Positions 23,217-35,107 of a stretch of 64,000 nucleotides of DNA are shown here, piece after piece. Both the position numbers and the translations under genes were made by a program. The notes beneath the pieces are model-generated. The model was not told the DNA's origin. It worked only from the letters and a program-made list of their open reading frames with translations, and searched no databases. The stretch is taken from NCBI RefSeq assembly GCF_027943255.1, contig NC_072892.1, positions 24,017,792 to 24,081,791 on the forward strand. Direction: 5' to 3'. The first letter of the stretch is position 1. Each line of letters opens with the position of its first letter. Source of the DNA: Anastrepha obliqua. Lineage: Eukaryota; Arthropoda; Insecta; Diptera; Tephritidae.

Positions 23217-24387
23217 TATTAATATCTAGGTTAGGTTAAATGGCTGCCCTAGCTAAAGGGCTCACTTGGACAAGTGTTAGGAAATTCGTCCGTTGTGGTG
23301 CCATACATGGGAGAGGAGGAAGGGGATAAGAAGGAATAAGGAGCCTTGGGATTAGAAACGATGATGACCATACATTTTTACGACGGCGCCGACGGGGGCT
23401 GATTTGCGTTCGTAGTTAGCCGTAACAAGCTACTGGTGAACTTCACCAAATTTATGATATCCACACCGGCTATATCCGCAGGCGTAGCGAAAAAGTGACA
23501 GCCCAGATTTCTAAGTCTTTGCCAGACGAGAGCAGGGCAGCTGAGAAGAAGGTGTTGAGATGATTCCACCTCATCCTCCAGACAGTTTCTGCAGTTTCTT
23601 AAGGCAATCCCAAGTCTTACGGCGTGAACACATAACGGACAATGTCCGGTAAGGATGCCCACCAAATTTGAGAGCTGGGGCTTTGTTAGCCTTAGGAGTT
23701 CCCTTGAGCGTCCCCGATCTATCCGTGGCCAGAAAGATCTCGCGACCTTGCACGTTTGCGCACCAGCCCAGCGCTCGCTGAGTTGACTCGAGGCCCATCT
23801 TTCCAGGAGCAGACCACAGGTTCTCAGGGGAACCCCAATTCTCTCATTTCGCGACGAAACCGTCACAAAGTTCCCTGTCTAGCCAGCTCATCAGCCCAGC
23901 AGTTTCCCTCTATGCCGCTGTGCCCGGGAACCCAAATGAGCCTGATGATGAAGTATTCGGATGCAATCGAGAGAGAAGCCAGACATTCCCCGACCAATCT
24001 CGAGCGCACAAACAGCGAGCCCAAGGCCCTAATTGCCTATTGGCTATCGGAGTAGATATTTACTTCCTTAACGGTAATTACCGAATTGAGCAGCCAGTCC
24101 ACCGCTTCCTTAATTGCGGATACCTCCGCTTGGAAAACACTACAGTGGTCCGGGAGCCTAAATTTAAGTTTGATGGGAGGCTCCTTACAGAATAATCCCC
24201 CACCAACCCTTCCGTCCAACTTCGAGCCATCCGTGAACATGTTTGCCATGCCTTGCCGCCGAATGTTGCATCCCGCCCACTCATCCCTTGAGGGAATGTG
24301 AGTAGAAAAAGGTCCGCTTGGACCTAGCGTGGGTGTACAGTGGTCCAGCACCATAGGAATGAACTCAAAGTTTTTAGTTTTTTTTTT
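23217..24387 (-). pseudogene. 5'-truncated RNase H LINE with long flanking repeats
   Basis: Minus-strand order: RNase H with NMFTDGSKLDGRVGGGLF (about 24230), VFQAEVSAIKEAVDW, YSDSQ, and after one stop RLIWVPGHSGIEGN..ADELARQG (about 23880-23950), so all catalytic acids are visible. Then the C-terminal tail LTKPQLSNLVGILTGHC and a Cys-rich CRNCLEDEVESSQHLLLSC (about 23540-23620), ending near 23378. The 3' UTR ends ..AACCTAACC at about 23227. Flanking direct repeats of at least 38 bp (23178-23216 and 24388-24425) mark the insertion. RT and endonuclease are missing. Confidence 0.88.
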
Positions 24388-24434
24388 AAGTTGCATGGCT
24401 TGTTTTATTTGACCAACGCAAACTAATATCTAAG

Positions 24435-25465
24435 TTTTAGTTTAATTTTTCAGCTCCTGCCTTAAAATTCAATTTCGTTGGTGATACCGTCATAAAGCAT
24501 TAAAAATCGAATGCTAGAAAATAAAGAAAAAATTTTAATTTTCCAAAATTAATAGATAATTATTGAATACTTAATATATTTTCCTAATTAACAGCAAAAG
24601 AAAATTGTGGACGAAGCGGCGTAATACTTGCCGCATAATTTATCAATTTTGCCATATTGCACCTCCACTCGTTTCGATTTATTTGCTTTCTTTCAGCTGC
24701 ACAAATGGTGAAATGTAAGATTATTTTTTTATTTACTATATCGAAGTATAAAATACTTTGTAGGGTAGACCAAAATGTAACAAGCAAGCCAAATTGGGCA
24801 GTTAAAATGTATTTTGACAAAAATATAAAAAAATGTAATAAGCAACTTGTCTCTGATTGGACATGGCTTGCACCGTCAAAGCCGGCTCAAAGTCATATGA
24901 AATTATGCAAGGCAAATGTGACACGAATTTCCAAAATCGAGCAAGAATAGAAAAAGAGAAATGTTTAAAAAATTTTACAATTGTAAGAATTTAAAATGCA
25001 ACTAAAGGAAATTGAGTGTCTCTGGGTCAAAAAATGTGCTTTCATATATTAAATATTTTGCATATGCTTATGTGCTTAAGTGAAGTTGAAAGCCTGCTTA
25101 ACCAGATAATTAAGTTAGCAAATGTGACTTGTTCCAAATATTAAGTGGACATTAGTGGTTTGGAAATCCAGTTGATGGTGAAGAGACTTGCTGATTTTCA
25201 CTTGTAATGGCAAAATGGCAAAATGGCAAAGTTTAAATATAATTGCTGGCAGTTTTAGCCGTTGTGTACTTAACAAGTAATGTGTCAAAATGGGCACAAA
25301 AGTTTTGATGCACTGAAAAATATATGAAAAAAAATTTAAATAATATAATATTTTTCTCTTTTAACTCGGAGTATGTTAAATTTATTTTTTACTCTCTCAG
25401 CATAAAAAACAACTAGTTGGTACTTGAGCCAGCATTATAAATTTGCAGATACGAGTGTGTAACAT
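24435..25465. other. unassigned AT-rich stretch
   Basis: Nothing recognisable. Frames of 78 and 97 codons overlap antisense without motifs. The only pattern is a short tandem of CAAAATGG (about 25209-25229). Confidence 0.5.
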
Positions 25466-25468
25466 TAG

Positions 25469-25846
25469 GCCGGGTCGATTTGTGGGGAGGCAAAAAAATC
25501 GCCCATTGCTCTGTGAAAATCATATTCTAGGGATCAAAATAAGAAACTTTGCCGAAGGAACCATACCTCTAAAACGAATTCTGATGTCCCCCAATTTGTG
25601 TCGAACTTTTTAGTTTATTTTCTCATGTAAAGGCCAAAAATGGTGATATTTTGCAATGATTGTAGGGGGAACCCCCCAGGGGTGTGCCACTGGCATGGGT
25701 GGATCGGCCGTCCAAAGTTAGTGGGGGTCGGTCATACATTTGGACTCGATTGGAGCAAAGTGGGATTTTTCGTTCGACCCAAATTGGGGGACATCAGAAT
25801 TCGTTTTAGAGGTATGGTTCCTTCGGCAAAGTTTTTTATTTTGATC
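25469..25846. repeat. foldback (long inverted repeat) element
   Basis: Two arms of about 75 bp (25532-25606 and 25772-25846) are inverted copies of each other with two mismatches seen, around a 165-base GC-richer loop containing GGGGGAACCCCCC. The left side extends to TTAGGCCGGGTCGATTTG at 25469, a plausible terminus. No matching right outer end is seen, so the copy may be truncated. A transcript would form a very stable hairpin. The 93-codon frame across it is an artefact. Confidence 0.85.
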
Positions 25847-25849
25847 TCG

Positions 25850-26320
25850 TTTCTTCTCTTAATGGATTTTTTTTATAAGTATGTACCCAGAATAAAGTAT
25901 TCGTTTGCGCGATCAGGATAGGGTCATTCTCTTTACTGAAAGACTAATACTGATTAGATTCTTTCTAGCTGCTCTTAAAGTAGTCAATAATTTAAGAGTA
26001 ATTCTAGATATTTTGCGTTGATGATAAGCCTTTTAACTACTACTGCATTTTAGTATCTTGCATAATGTGGGGACTTTCAACTAGATTCCTTTAGGATCCC
26101 ATGAACCTTCACTTCTATGTCTATCTGTTGTGAAGCAGTCTCAGAGCTGTGAGAAATCTGCTTAGCAATCTTCAAAAAACAAAAAAAAAAACAATTATTA
26201 GTTACCTAAAATTATTTGGTGAATCTCTCACTCACGCAGAACTTAAGGCCTAGGGAGACCTTGGTATAAAACAGACAATTTGTTATGATTTATCTGTATT
26301 ATATGTACAAGATACTACAA
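25850..26320. other. unassigned stretch
   Basis: No motif recognised. Confidence 0.5.
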
Positions 26321-26324
26321 TTGA

Positions 26325-26850
26325 CAAGAAATTTTACAGCTTCAGAAATACTATTAAGTATATCTTACAGTTTCTGAAGTACACTCTCTGACGTATTTTT
26401 TACAGTTTCTGAAGTATAGTTGACTATTCTGAAATACATTTTACAGTTTATAAAACATATTACACGACTTCTGAAGTACATTTGACTCTTTCTGAAATAC
26501 ATTTTACAGTTTTTTAAACAATATACAATTGACTATTCCAGAGTACATTTTACGGGTTCTGAAACCCATTTGATGCTCTCTGAAGCACATTCTACAAAGT
26601 AAGAAGTACAACTAACTGTTTTGAAATACATGCTACGGTTTCTTAAATGCACTTGATGCTCTTTAAAATATATTTTACAGTTTTCGAAGTTACTTTCCCT
26701 ATTCTAAAATACAGTTTGCGGTTTCTGAAATACATTTTATGCTCTCTGAAGTATATTTTACAGAATCAGAAGCATCATTGACTTTGAAATACATGTTACG
26801 GTTTCGGAAATACATTCACAGATTCTGAAACATATTTGACGCAGATTTCG
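26325..26850. repeat. degenerate minisatellite
   Basis: About 25 degenerate units of roughly 20 bp built around TTCTGAARTACATTTTAC. Alternate units begin with ACAGTTTCTGAAGTA or a GAC/GATGCTCT variant, suggesting a two-unit higher-order period. No other array in the window matches it. Confidence 0.85.
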
Positions 26851-26854
26851 ACTA

Positions 26855-27705
26855 AATTATAGTATTTTCTTTCATATTTCTTGGCGTGTATTAATTTTTT
26901 CGTATGCATACATTTTGCTTTTTCGCTTTGCTATTACATTTTTACGCTGTTGTTACAGCTGCTGTTATGCGCGGCATTCGCTGCAAGTACCGCTTGGTGT
27001 TAAAAGCGGCTGCAATAGCCCACAAGCAAAACCCAAAAGCATGCAGCAGCATTGCAATTGCCGTAACACTCTGCACACTCACACACACATATCACATGCA
27101 GGTGTGTGTGTGTGACTAAAGGTTAGAAGCAATGCCGCTATCTAACAAAGCATAAACACCACGCAAACAATGTGTGACGAGTTGTTGGCGTCCCTGCGCA
27201 CCGCAACGCCGACGCCTGAGGTGGCATTGCCATTGCTACCCATTTTCTTGCATGCAGCGCATAAAAGCGCACCGACACAAAATTCTTGCAGGCAGTCAGT
27301 CTGCCGCCAGCTTTGATGTTGTTTGATTTCCATCTTCCTTTGAATTTTGTTGTACCATTTTTAATTGCAATTATGAAATTATTTTGCTTCGCACATTTTT
27401 GTCTGTTGTTGCTGCTGCTGCTGTTGTTGTTGCTTCGCTAAACAAAAAATAGTATGTATAATAAAGAGTTGGGCAATGGTATTTGTAGCAAATATTTTAA
27501 GCGGAAAAAACGAATAATTTGCTGCAAGTATTAATATTTTCATGTTTTTTTTTTTATTATTTTTATACTTTTAATTAATTTACTTGACTTTCCAGCTCTG
27601 TTTCAAAGTGAGCAATAACTCCGACAAACCAGAAAACTATTAACATAGTCAGTAGTACGGAGTATCTATGCTTATATATGTACATAAATATATAGCACTT
27701 TGTAT
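26855..27705. other. unassigned, mixed-composition stretch
   Basis: Includes a CA/GT simple repeat (about 27076-27113) and a (TGCTGC/TGTTGT)n trinucleotide run (about 27402-27434). Frames here show no domain. Confidence 0.45.
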
Positions 27706-27710
27706 GCACA

Positions 27711-28441
27711 TTAGGGCGGTCCAATTTTTTTTTCGACACCATTCCTTTCCACATTCGGATTCTGCGTAAAATTTTAAGAAAAAGAGGCCATTACAGCATA
27801 GCTCTAAAGTCAATTTCGAGCCTCTCATATTTAAGAAAATCCTATCTTTATTTAATACGAAATGACTGGCAGGTTAATATTTGTTTAACAAAAGGGTTTT
27901 CCAATAACAGGTGTTACAGGTGAATAGATTGCGCTATCGAGAGATGATTAACGATTTTTTATGTATTGATCTGGACAACGTTTATTTTCAACGAGACGGC
28001 GCTACGTGCCACACAAGCAACGAAACCATTGATATTTTACGGGAAAAGTTTCCGGACCGTGTTATCTCTCGAAGAGGTGATCACAATTGGCCACCGAGAT
28101 CTTGTGATTTAACACCTTGTGACTTTTTTCTTTGGGACCACGTGAAAGAAAAGGTCTTTGCCAACAGCCCAGGGTCCATTCAAGACCTCAAAGACGGAAT
28201 TCGTGAGGCTATCGAGGTAGCCACTTAATTTTTTTGATACGTGGTTTTTATTTAAAGAACCGCAAAAGCTTTGTGCTACAAAGTAAATTAAGAGTAATTT
28301 TTTTATATTGCAATATGAAAAATTATTTCGCTGACCTAAAAAAAAAAAATTACATGCAATTACTTTTCCTACTAAAATATTAAATATGCACTTCCTTTTT
28401 TCTTTCAAATTTTCATTCATTATAAATTGACTTGCCCTAAT
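27711..28441 (+). mobile_element. rosa-type mariner (DD41D) relic within a TTAGGGC-ended unit
   Basis: A transposase piece at about 27911-28228 contains LRYREMINDF, the second Asp in VYFQRDGATCHTSNET, and WPPRSCDLTPCDFFLW with the last Asp 41 residues after the second. DD41D defines the rosa subgroup of mariner. GGGTTTTCCAATAACAGG just upstream (about 27895) may be its left terminus. The larger unit starts TTAGGGCGGTCCAATTT at 27711 and ends in an imperfect inverted match at about 28441, so one element may sit within another. Everything before the second Asp is missing. Confidence 0.72.
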
Positions 28442-28444
28442 GTC

Positions 28445-29030
28445 TGTACATACGTAACCACTCTACAAAGCAACTCGACTTAAATCAACGGCATAAGTTG
28501 AGACTACTTACAATTGAAGCTTGAAGTTGCAGTTGTAGCGAAAGTGTGAAAAATGTTGTGAGTAATTATGACAGTGATTAATTACTGTCAGACGCGCAGG
28601 CGCACACGCCAGCGCCGCCACTAAAAGGCGCACATACCGCGAACGAACCTTGGCTAACATGCAACCACTGACGATTCGCTGTTAATTGAAAATACCTTTG
28701 TAATGCCAACTAATAAATGCATGGGTGGAATCGCAATATTGGAATTCATGGATTTACACAACGAAAATTATTAATTTCTCACAAAAATCAAATCATGAAA
28801 TACTTTGTTGTTATGTCTTACGAGTATGTTGATCAACACTCAATAAAGTATGTGGCATATGGCACCCGCATATTTGTATTGGTGTAATGAAACTGAAAGC
28901 ATACAGAAATGTGCCTTTTTACGCAAAATTATTTGTAATATTTTACAATAACTTCTAACTAATTTAACTAAAATTAAATTAACACTTGCATCGGTATGCA
29001 TTTCGCTTAAACATTTACACAGAATAAAAA
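28445..29030. other. unassigned stretch
   Basis: No motif recognised. A GC-rich patch lies at 28590-28650. Confidence 0.5.
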
Positions 29031-29034
29031 TATC

Positions 29035-30545
29035 TTGGCATCAATCTTGATAAACCGCACACTTGGAGCTCTCAACTTGAGAAAGTTGCTGCAAAAGCCA
29101 CAAGAGCATTTTTTGCCTGTACACGGCTTTCGGGAAAAACTTGCGGACTGAATCTAAGAACGGCTTACTGGACATTCACTACAATTCTTAAACTCATAGT
29201 CACTTACGCTGCCCCAGAATGGTGGCCTAAAGATAACCCATTAGAAATCATTGGGTGAAAAGACCACAAATATTTTTGGATTCATTTTGATTTATGAATT
29301 AAAATTAGGCAAAGAAATATTAAATCAATGAAAAAATTATAAAAACATAGTTTCAATAAAATTGCAAGGGTGTGCTCAGATGAGTACACTGTCCGCCTAA
29401 GTATGAAAATTTTCGAAACATACTTTCTCGTAAGAAAGTGTTTTTGAGCACTTCTTACACTGCCAGCGCACTCTTGAATGGCAAAGGACACACCACTGCC
29501 TGTGACAACTGTGGAATTTTAGTGGGATTGTTGTTCGCCTGGAACCTCTGATCTGGTGCGGTTTTTTTGATAAATTTGACGTTTAAAGATCTTAGAAGAC
29601 TTTAAAAATATTGCTATACTTTAAAAAGTTAATACCATACATTACACCCCAAACCCATTCACTTTAGGAAATTTCAAGTTCTTATCGTTCGTTAAAATAA
29701 TTCGGTCTGGAGAAATAATTCTATCAACTTCAAAATTGGCTCCCAGACCTGGTTTACCGATGATTGCAATTGGAAGATAGTGGAAAAGAGCAGGAATAAA
29801 TTGGCTTAAATTTAACAAATAGATTCCAATGAATTTTTACCCAGAAATACATGCCAACGAGATATGTGTGAGGGAATGCCTCCACAGAAAACTGAGAGTA
29901 ACTCAGATTTATATAGGTACTTTCAGACAGTCGGAGTCAGGCGACTTTGAAAGCCCTTTCATCTATATTAAAAATGATAAATGACTGCCTGAACCCTCTT
30001 AAAAGGCTAGGGAACTTCAACAAAGTATTATTAGGTTGCTTTCCTGGACATAAGGGATATGAGAGAAAAGAAATGTCTCATCATTTAGCTGAAACAGGGA
30101 CAAACGTGCCGCTGTGCTTCGTCTTGAGCCTTTCTGTGGACTTACCTAAATCCATATTAACGAATTTCTTAGAAAGTGGGAGGAAAATACATGCGTTGGT
30201 CACTGGTGAAATTCTATTAATCAACGGCAAGCGAAACATTTCCTAAGGCTGGGCAGAGCAATTTTTGATGAGCTACTTTCGCTTAGCAGCTTAGTCTTAA
30301 GACTTTTAACTGGTTACTTTACAGGCCACTATAGCCTGGGATAGCACTTAAGTAAAATTTATTCATCATCTGTCTATTCTATATCTGATGGTTAGTGAAA
30401 CTTCAGAACATATTTTGTGTGAATATCCTGCACTAGGCAGAAAAAGACTACACCACCTTGTTGGTATTGCTGTGCACCCATGTAAATTGTGGACAAATAA
30501 ACCACAGATTGTGCAAAAATTCTTTAAAATCCTAGTCAGTAGTCT
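29035..30545 (+). pseudogene. RNase H-bearing LINE relic (RT end to C-terminus)
   Basis: It begins in the reverse transcriptase thumb (YLGINLDKPHTWSSQLEKVA at about 29034, then a TYAAPEWWPKD segment). An unrelated or decayed stretch follows. RNase H is recognisable from WFTDDCNWK (about 29754) through EIHANEICVREC (about 29847) and KALSSILKMIND (about 29950) to GCFPGHKGYE (about 30031). The C-terminal tail reads LRLLTGYFTGHYSLGYHL (about 30300-30350) and SEHILCEYPALGRKRLHHL (about 30402-30458). Many frameshifts. It meets a minus-strand LINE tail to tail at about 30550. Confidence 0.78.
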
Positions 30546-30547
30546 AA

Positions 30548-31125
30548 TAGTAATAAGGTTAGGTTAGGTTTGGCAGTCGCATCGCACATAGAGCCGATGA
30601 TGCCACGAAATGGGTCAGTTCTGAGCCGCGGGGGCTAGGCTACATTTCCCTTTCGATACTGAACCATCCTGAGCTTTTGACAAAGCGTTAAAGGTGGTTG
30701 ATACCTAAACTGTATAGATTATCTATACTTGTTAAGAAGTAGGATCTTAAATATTCGTTCCTGCTTCTGGCTAGAGCCGGGCATGTGCAAAAAAGGTGTT
30801 GAATTGTTTCCAACTCTTCCTCGGTCCTGCAGCTACGACAGAAATCTTGCATGTAAACGCCTAATTCCCTTGCATGATTTCCTATGAGATAATGCCCCGA
30901 GAGGGCCCCTACTAAGGTCCCAATTTTGAAGTCTACTCAATTTTATAATACTCTTTTACAGACATAGACTTAACCTTGGCCTTGTTTGCCTGGCAATTTC
31001 ACAGGTATTGGCACGAATCCATCTTTGATTTACAGAACTGATTAGTGCGTCCTTAATAAGAAGCTTACAAGTTGCGAGAGGTACCTCCATCGGAATTATT
31101 TCCAGTCTGTTGGGTTGATTTTATT
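30548..31125 (-). pseudogene. C-terminal tail of a second RNase H LINE
   Basis: Reading the minus strand from about 31120: VNQRWIRANTCEIARQTRPR, SIIKLSRL, then a Cys-rich block with QDFCRSCRTEEELETIQHLF and CPALARSRNEY in shifting frames. This is the tail that follows RNase H in I/LOA-like elements. The 3' end runs to CCTAACCTAACC at about 30551-30562. Only about 580 bp are present, a strong 5' truncation. Confidence 0.75.
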
Positions 31126-31400
31126 TTCAAATTCAAAGTTTTTTTTCAACGTTTTTAAAAACTACAATAATATGAGGCCAACACAGTCACCTATTGCCAC
31201 TCACCAAAAACCAACGACTTGTTCGACAAACGAAAAAACGATGCGCATCCAAAAAAATTATCGTATTCACAGTTATCATTTTTGTTTTTTTCTAACGGGA
31301 CATTTAGCGAAGCATCATCTTCTTTTTCGTTCTAAGTCCCATTGCTTTCTTTTGGTTGGTTAGGTGGCAGCACCCGGCATTGGCTTATATTCATAAAAAC

Positions 31401-32263
31401 TTAAGGGGATCTGGTGGTCTAGAAATTTCAAAAAATCGGTTTTTTGTTTTTTCGATATCTCGAAAGTATATCATCTTAAGAATATACTGATAAATTTTCA
31501 TGCCGAAATTACAAATATTATAGCTTCTACAGCCCATTAACTACGAAGAGAGCGGCCCGCGCGGCCCTCTACCTCAAACTTTAAACTCATTTATCTCGAA
31601 ACGACACCAGGCCGAAGGTGTTGTCAAATACAAAAAAAAGAACGATTCAACTGAATCGTCTGAAATTTTAATCGTAAATTTAACATCAATGGCTATCGCC
31701 CGTAGTAGAATCATATATTATTTCAATTATTTGGTTTTCTTTTTTACATTAAAAAACTTAAAAAAAACGATTTTTAGAGTGTCGAATTCAAAATCACGCC
31801 TTTTGGTCAATTTTTTTATGTTTTGGTTTTAATTCTAGTAGCGGGACACAGTTACAGTCATACTGATTAATATTTTTTTTTGTGCTTTCGTGTTTAAGAT
31901 AAGTAGAAGAGCCAAAATGGACAGCACCGTCCAGGTTCAATTTTTCGGAGGATCAACTTTAGCGCCATTTTTTTTAATTATTATAAGTAAAAAATTTTTT
32001 TTTTTTATTTTTGTATGTAAAAGAAGTTAAATAAAACGCCTAAAAAATTTAAATATCATTTAAAATTTTTTTATTGTAAAAAAAATTCCTGAAAATACCC
32101 TAAATTTTTTAAATTATTAAAATTGTTTTCATTTTTCTATGTTAAAGAAGTTAAATAAAAAGCCTAAATAGTTTAAAAATATCGCTTTTCATTTTTTTAT
32201 AGTAAAAAAAAATTTCTGAAAATACCCTAAATTTGCGAGCTCTAGACCACCGGGACCCCTTAA
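31401..32263. mobile_element. TTAA-flanked non-autonomous element (piggyBac-like), family 2
   Basis: 863 bp including TTAA at both borders. The inverted ends are TTAAGGGG(A/T)(T/C)C(T/C)GGTGGTCTAGA, 19 of 23 positions matching. The interior differs from family 1. Its right part contains a duplicated unit of about 110 bp, each ending CTGAAAATACCCTAAATTT (about 32091 and 32217). No transposase. Confidence 0.78.
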
Positions 32264-32714
32264 AGAATACTTAATTAAAACACAGTTTAGCTACTTTATA
32301 AACAATTCAAAATTTAAATTTTTGCTAGACAGTAGGCGAAGTTCACTCTTATCTAAAAAGCATACCATAAATTTAATTTATTTTTAAAATAAAAAAAGTT
32401 CATGTTTTATCTTTTCAAAATTTCTCGTCTCCGCTAATGGCATTAAAATTTACTCTGCCACATTGAATGTTGAAGATTCCGACTGAAAACTGACATAGAC
32501 AGAGTTTGTTCCTGGTGCGAGAAAAATCGCTTATATTTGAATAAGGGCAAATGCTTTAGAGTAGGTTTTTGAAGAAAGGTAAGTACCACATATTAAATCT
32601 ATCATATTTCGTGGTCTAATCTGAAAACTTTAAACCGAATTAAAGACCTAAGGGTATTTTACGACTCTAAACTCACCATTCAGTAACCATAAGATTAACC
32701 ACCAGATTACTTAA

Positions 32715-33095
32715 TTTCGAATGCATACGCAATGTTAGCCCTTGACAGTTAGATCCTTATACTCTCAAAAGGCTCTACATATCATTTCCTGCTTTTATCT
32801 GGCGGCCCTTCCAAGCCACTTATATAAAATAATTAAGCGTATACAAAAAGATTTTAGAAATTTTGCGTTTCGGCCGCTGAACTCTTCAGCGCCATTGCCC
32901 TCGCACAATTCCCAATGCCAGCACTAGAATTTAACAGCAGAAGAACTCTTTTGTTGTTTTTCTTTGTTCAAAATGTGCCGACAAGTGAAATTGGTTGTAC
33001 TGATATCTTAAGCAAATTGCCTCTTAATATACCTGACAGGAGCTTGCGCCATTTTGACATGTTTCCTGTGCACTGAGATGAACAAATTCAATTGT
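32715..33095 (+). pseudogene. jockey/CR1-like reverse transcriptase C-terminus
   Basis: The plus strand encodes, with frame shifts, IIKRIQKDFRNFAFRPLN (about 32828-32881), LPSHNSQC, then FNSRRTLLLFFFVQNVPTSE, DILSKLPLNIPDRSLRHFDM (about 33004-33062). This is the region after the reverse transcriptase catalytic core in jockey/CR1-group LINEs (the ERIQK.F..FALR and R.LR...F signature). Only the tail is present. Confidence 0.72.
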
Positions 33096-33477
33096 GCTTT
33101 GAAAGCACCCTTAAGTGAGTGAGCGAACCTTAAGTGAATCCAATAATGCCAAAGATATCGACCAGTCATTTACTTGAGCGGCATTGAAAAACTTAGTCCT
33201 ACTTAATAGACAAACTCATAGATTATATTTGTGAGTGCTAGCTGATAGGAATATAACTCTTATTGCATAGTTAAATAAGTAAATAAAAGTACAACTTATA
33301 TAATAAATGTAATGTAGTATATAATAAAAAATTAATATCACTTACTTAAAGTCATATTCTTCCATGACTCAGCCAAAAATTCTAGTTGATACATACCTAA
33401 AAAGAAAAAGAAAAACAATCAGTTGATGCTTAAGGTAATTTTTAAACTATAAAAATAGGTGGCACCAAATTGATCAC

Positions 33478-33720
33478 CGAATTTTGTTTTTGAATAATTT
33501 TTTACTAAGTAAAACCAAAAAAAAATTTTTTTGTGCAATGGAAATCTTTATTTTGAACTTTACGGGCTCCATTGCTTGTCTGTTTATAAACTGCAGCTGT
33601 CTACTTCAGAGTCAAGTGTCAAATATGATTGGCGTATAAATTATAAATCCTCTAATGAGGTGACTAATTGTGCGCCACGATTTATAGTATTATTTAATTA
33701 CATAGATTTCAAATGGATTT
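33478..33720 (+). repeat. dispersed repeat R, copy 2
   Basis: Shares TTTTGTTTTTGAATAA, GCTCCATTGCTTG and ACTGCAGCTG with the copy at 9845. Possible ends GGTGGCACCAAATTGATCACC (about 33460) and an imperfect inverted match near 33658-33680 hint at a small TIR element. Confidence 0.6.
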
Positions 33721-33866
33721 AGTTATACCTTCATCTTCTTCCTCTGACGAGATTTTCAATTCTTCATAAATTAAATTGTGCAAAGACTTTACGACTATTG
33801 TCTGAGGGTGGAATAAAAGATTCGAGAAAAATCTGTTCGGTTCTGCTGAAATATAAAGTTAACATA

Positions 33867-35106
33867 CAAGGTGAAGTCCAAAATAAACAAGACTGGCGTC
33901 AGAAAAATGTCTTTGATGGGGCCATCTTTTTATCTTGCGTTGGAGTTTACATCTCTAGCTAACTTCCGATGAAAGCTTGGTGACATTCGATTCCGTGGAA
34001 GCGAAGTTATTGCTTCTAAAGTGTCAGTATGTTTGTGTCATCGGTACAAAAATGAGTTTCGAACAAAGAGCGAATATCAAATTTTGTTTTAAAATCGGTA
34101 ACATACCTTACCGTAACATATGTATGAATTGATAAGGAAAGTTTATGGCGATGATTGTCTAGCTCGTGCCAGAGTTCATGGGTGGTTTACACGTCTCAGA
34201 GATGGTTGTGAGGACATAAATGACAATGAACGGCCCAAAATCAGTAATCCCTAAAAACTGCATCGCAATCGTATGTAAATTTATCAAAAATGAACTGAAA
34301 TCATCGTTGAACTTCATGAAATCGGAGTTGAATATCTCCAAAACAGCGATTGATCGCATTTTAACTAATCATTTGGGCTTACGAAAGGTCTGTGCACGTT
34401 TCATACCGCGCAAGTCAACTGAGGACCAAAAATTGCTCAGAATTCAACATTCGAAAGACCGCATTAAAGAGGTGAGAAAAGACGAGGACTTCCTTTACAA
34501 CATTGTAACTGGTGGCGAAATGTGGTGTTTCCAACATGAACCTGAAACTAAGTGTCAAAGAGCCGAATGGAATTCCCCAGACGCGCCACCACCCAAGAAA
34601 TAACGTTTGGAGAAGTTAAAAATCAAGTCGATGCTCATTTGTTTTTACGATTCCAAGGGAATTGTCCACAAGAAGCTCGTGCCAATGGGGCAAACCGTCA
34701 ATGCAGTTTTCTATCTTAGCGTTTTTGAGCGTTTGTTGCATCACATCGAATTTGCCATGAATATCGCGAAGGGGGAAGCTGGTGTTTATTGCATGATAAT
34801 GCACCATCTCATCGATTCACTCTTGTGACTGATTTTTGTACTAGAAATCGCATTTCAACCATCCAAAGTGACTTCTATCTATTCGGAAAATTCCGCTTGG
34901 CCATGAAAGGAAAACGTTTTGCGTCCGTAGAAGCCATCTAAAAGGCTTGTACCGACATCCTGAGGGCATTCCGGTCAATGACCTATGTGTGAACAGTGTA
35001 TCGAAGCCAGAGGGGAACATTTTGATTAAATAAACTCGAAGTTCTCATAACAAAGCTCATGTCTTTTCTATTTTAGCTCAGTCTTGTTTATTTTGGACTT
35101 CACTTG
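33867..35106 (+). mobile_element. near-full-length mariner with catalytic damage
   Basis: 1240 bp between TA dinucleotides. The 28-bp ends CAA(G)GTGAAGTCCAAAATAA match apart from one inserted G. The transposase starts near 34052 (MSFEQRANIKFCFKIGN) and runs through GPKSVIPKNCIAIVCKFIKN, LNISKTAIDRILTNHLGLRK, and the first-Asp motif as IVTGGEMWCF (about 34502). The usual GDE has become GGE, so the first Asp is lost. FYDSKGIVHKKLVP and HDNAPSHR (second Asp, about 34795) follow. The segment normally reading PYSPDLAP is deleted, joining straight to SDFYLFGKF (about 34871). Both lesions abolish catalysis. Confidence 0.88.
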
Positions 35107-35107
35107 T

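Noticed and set aside
30551..30562. telomere-like CCTAACCTAACC
   Set aside because: Just two units at a LINE 3' end. Flies with LINE-based telomeres lack this repeat as telomere DNA.
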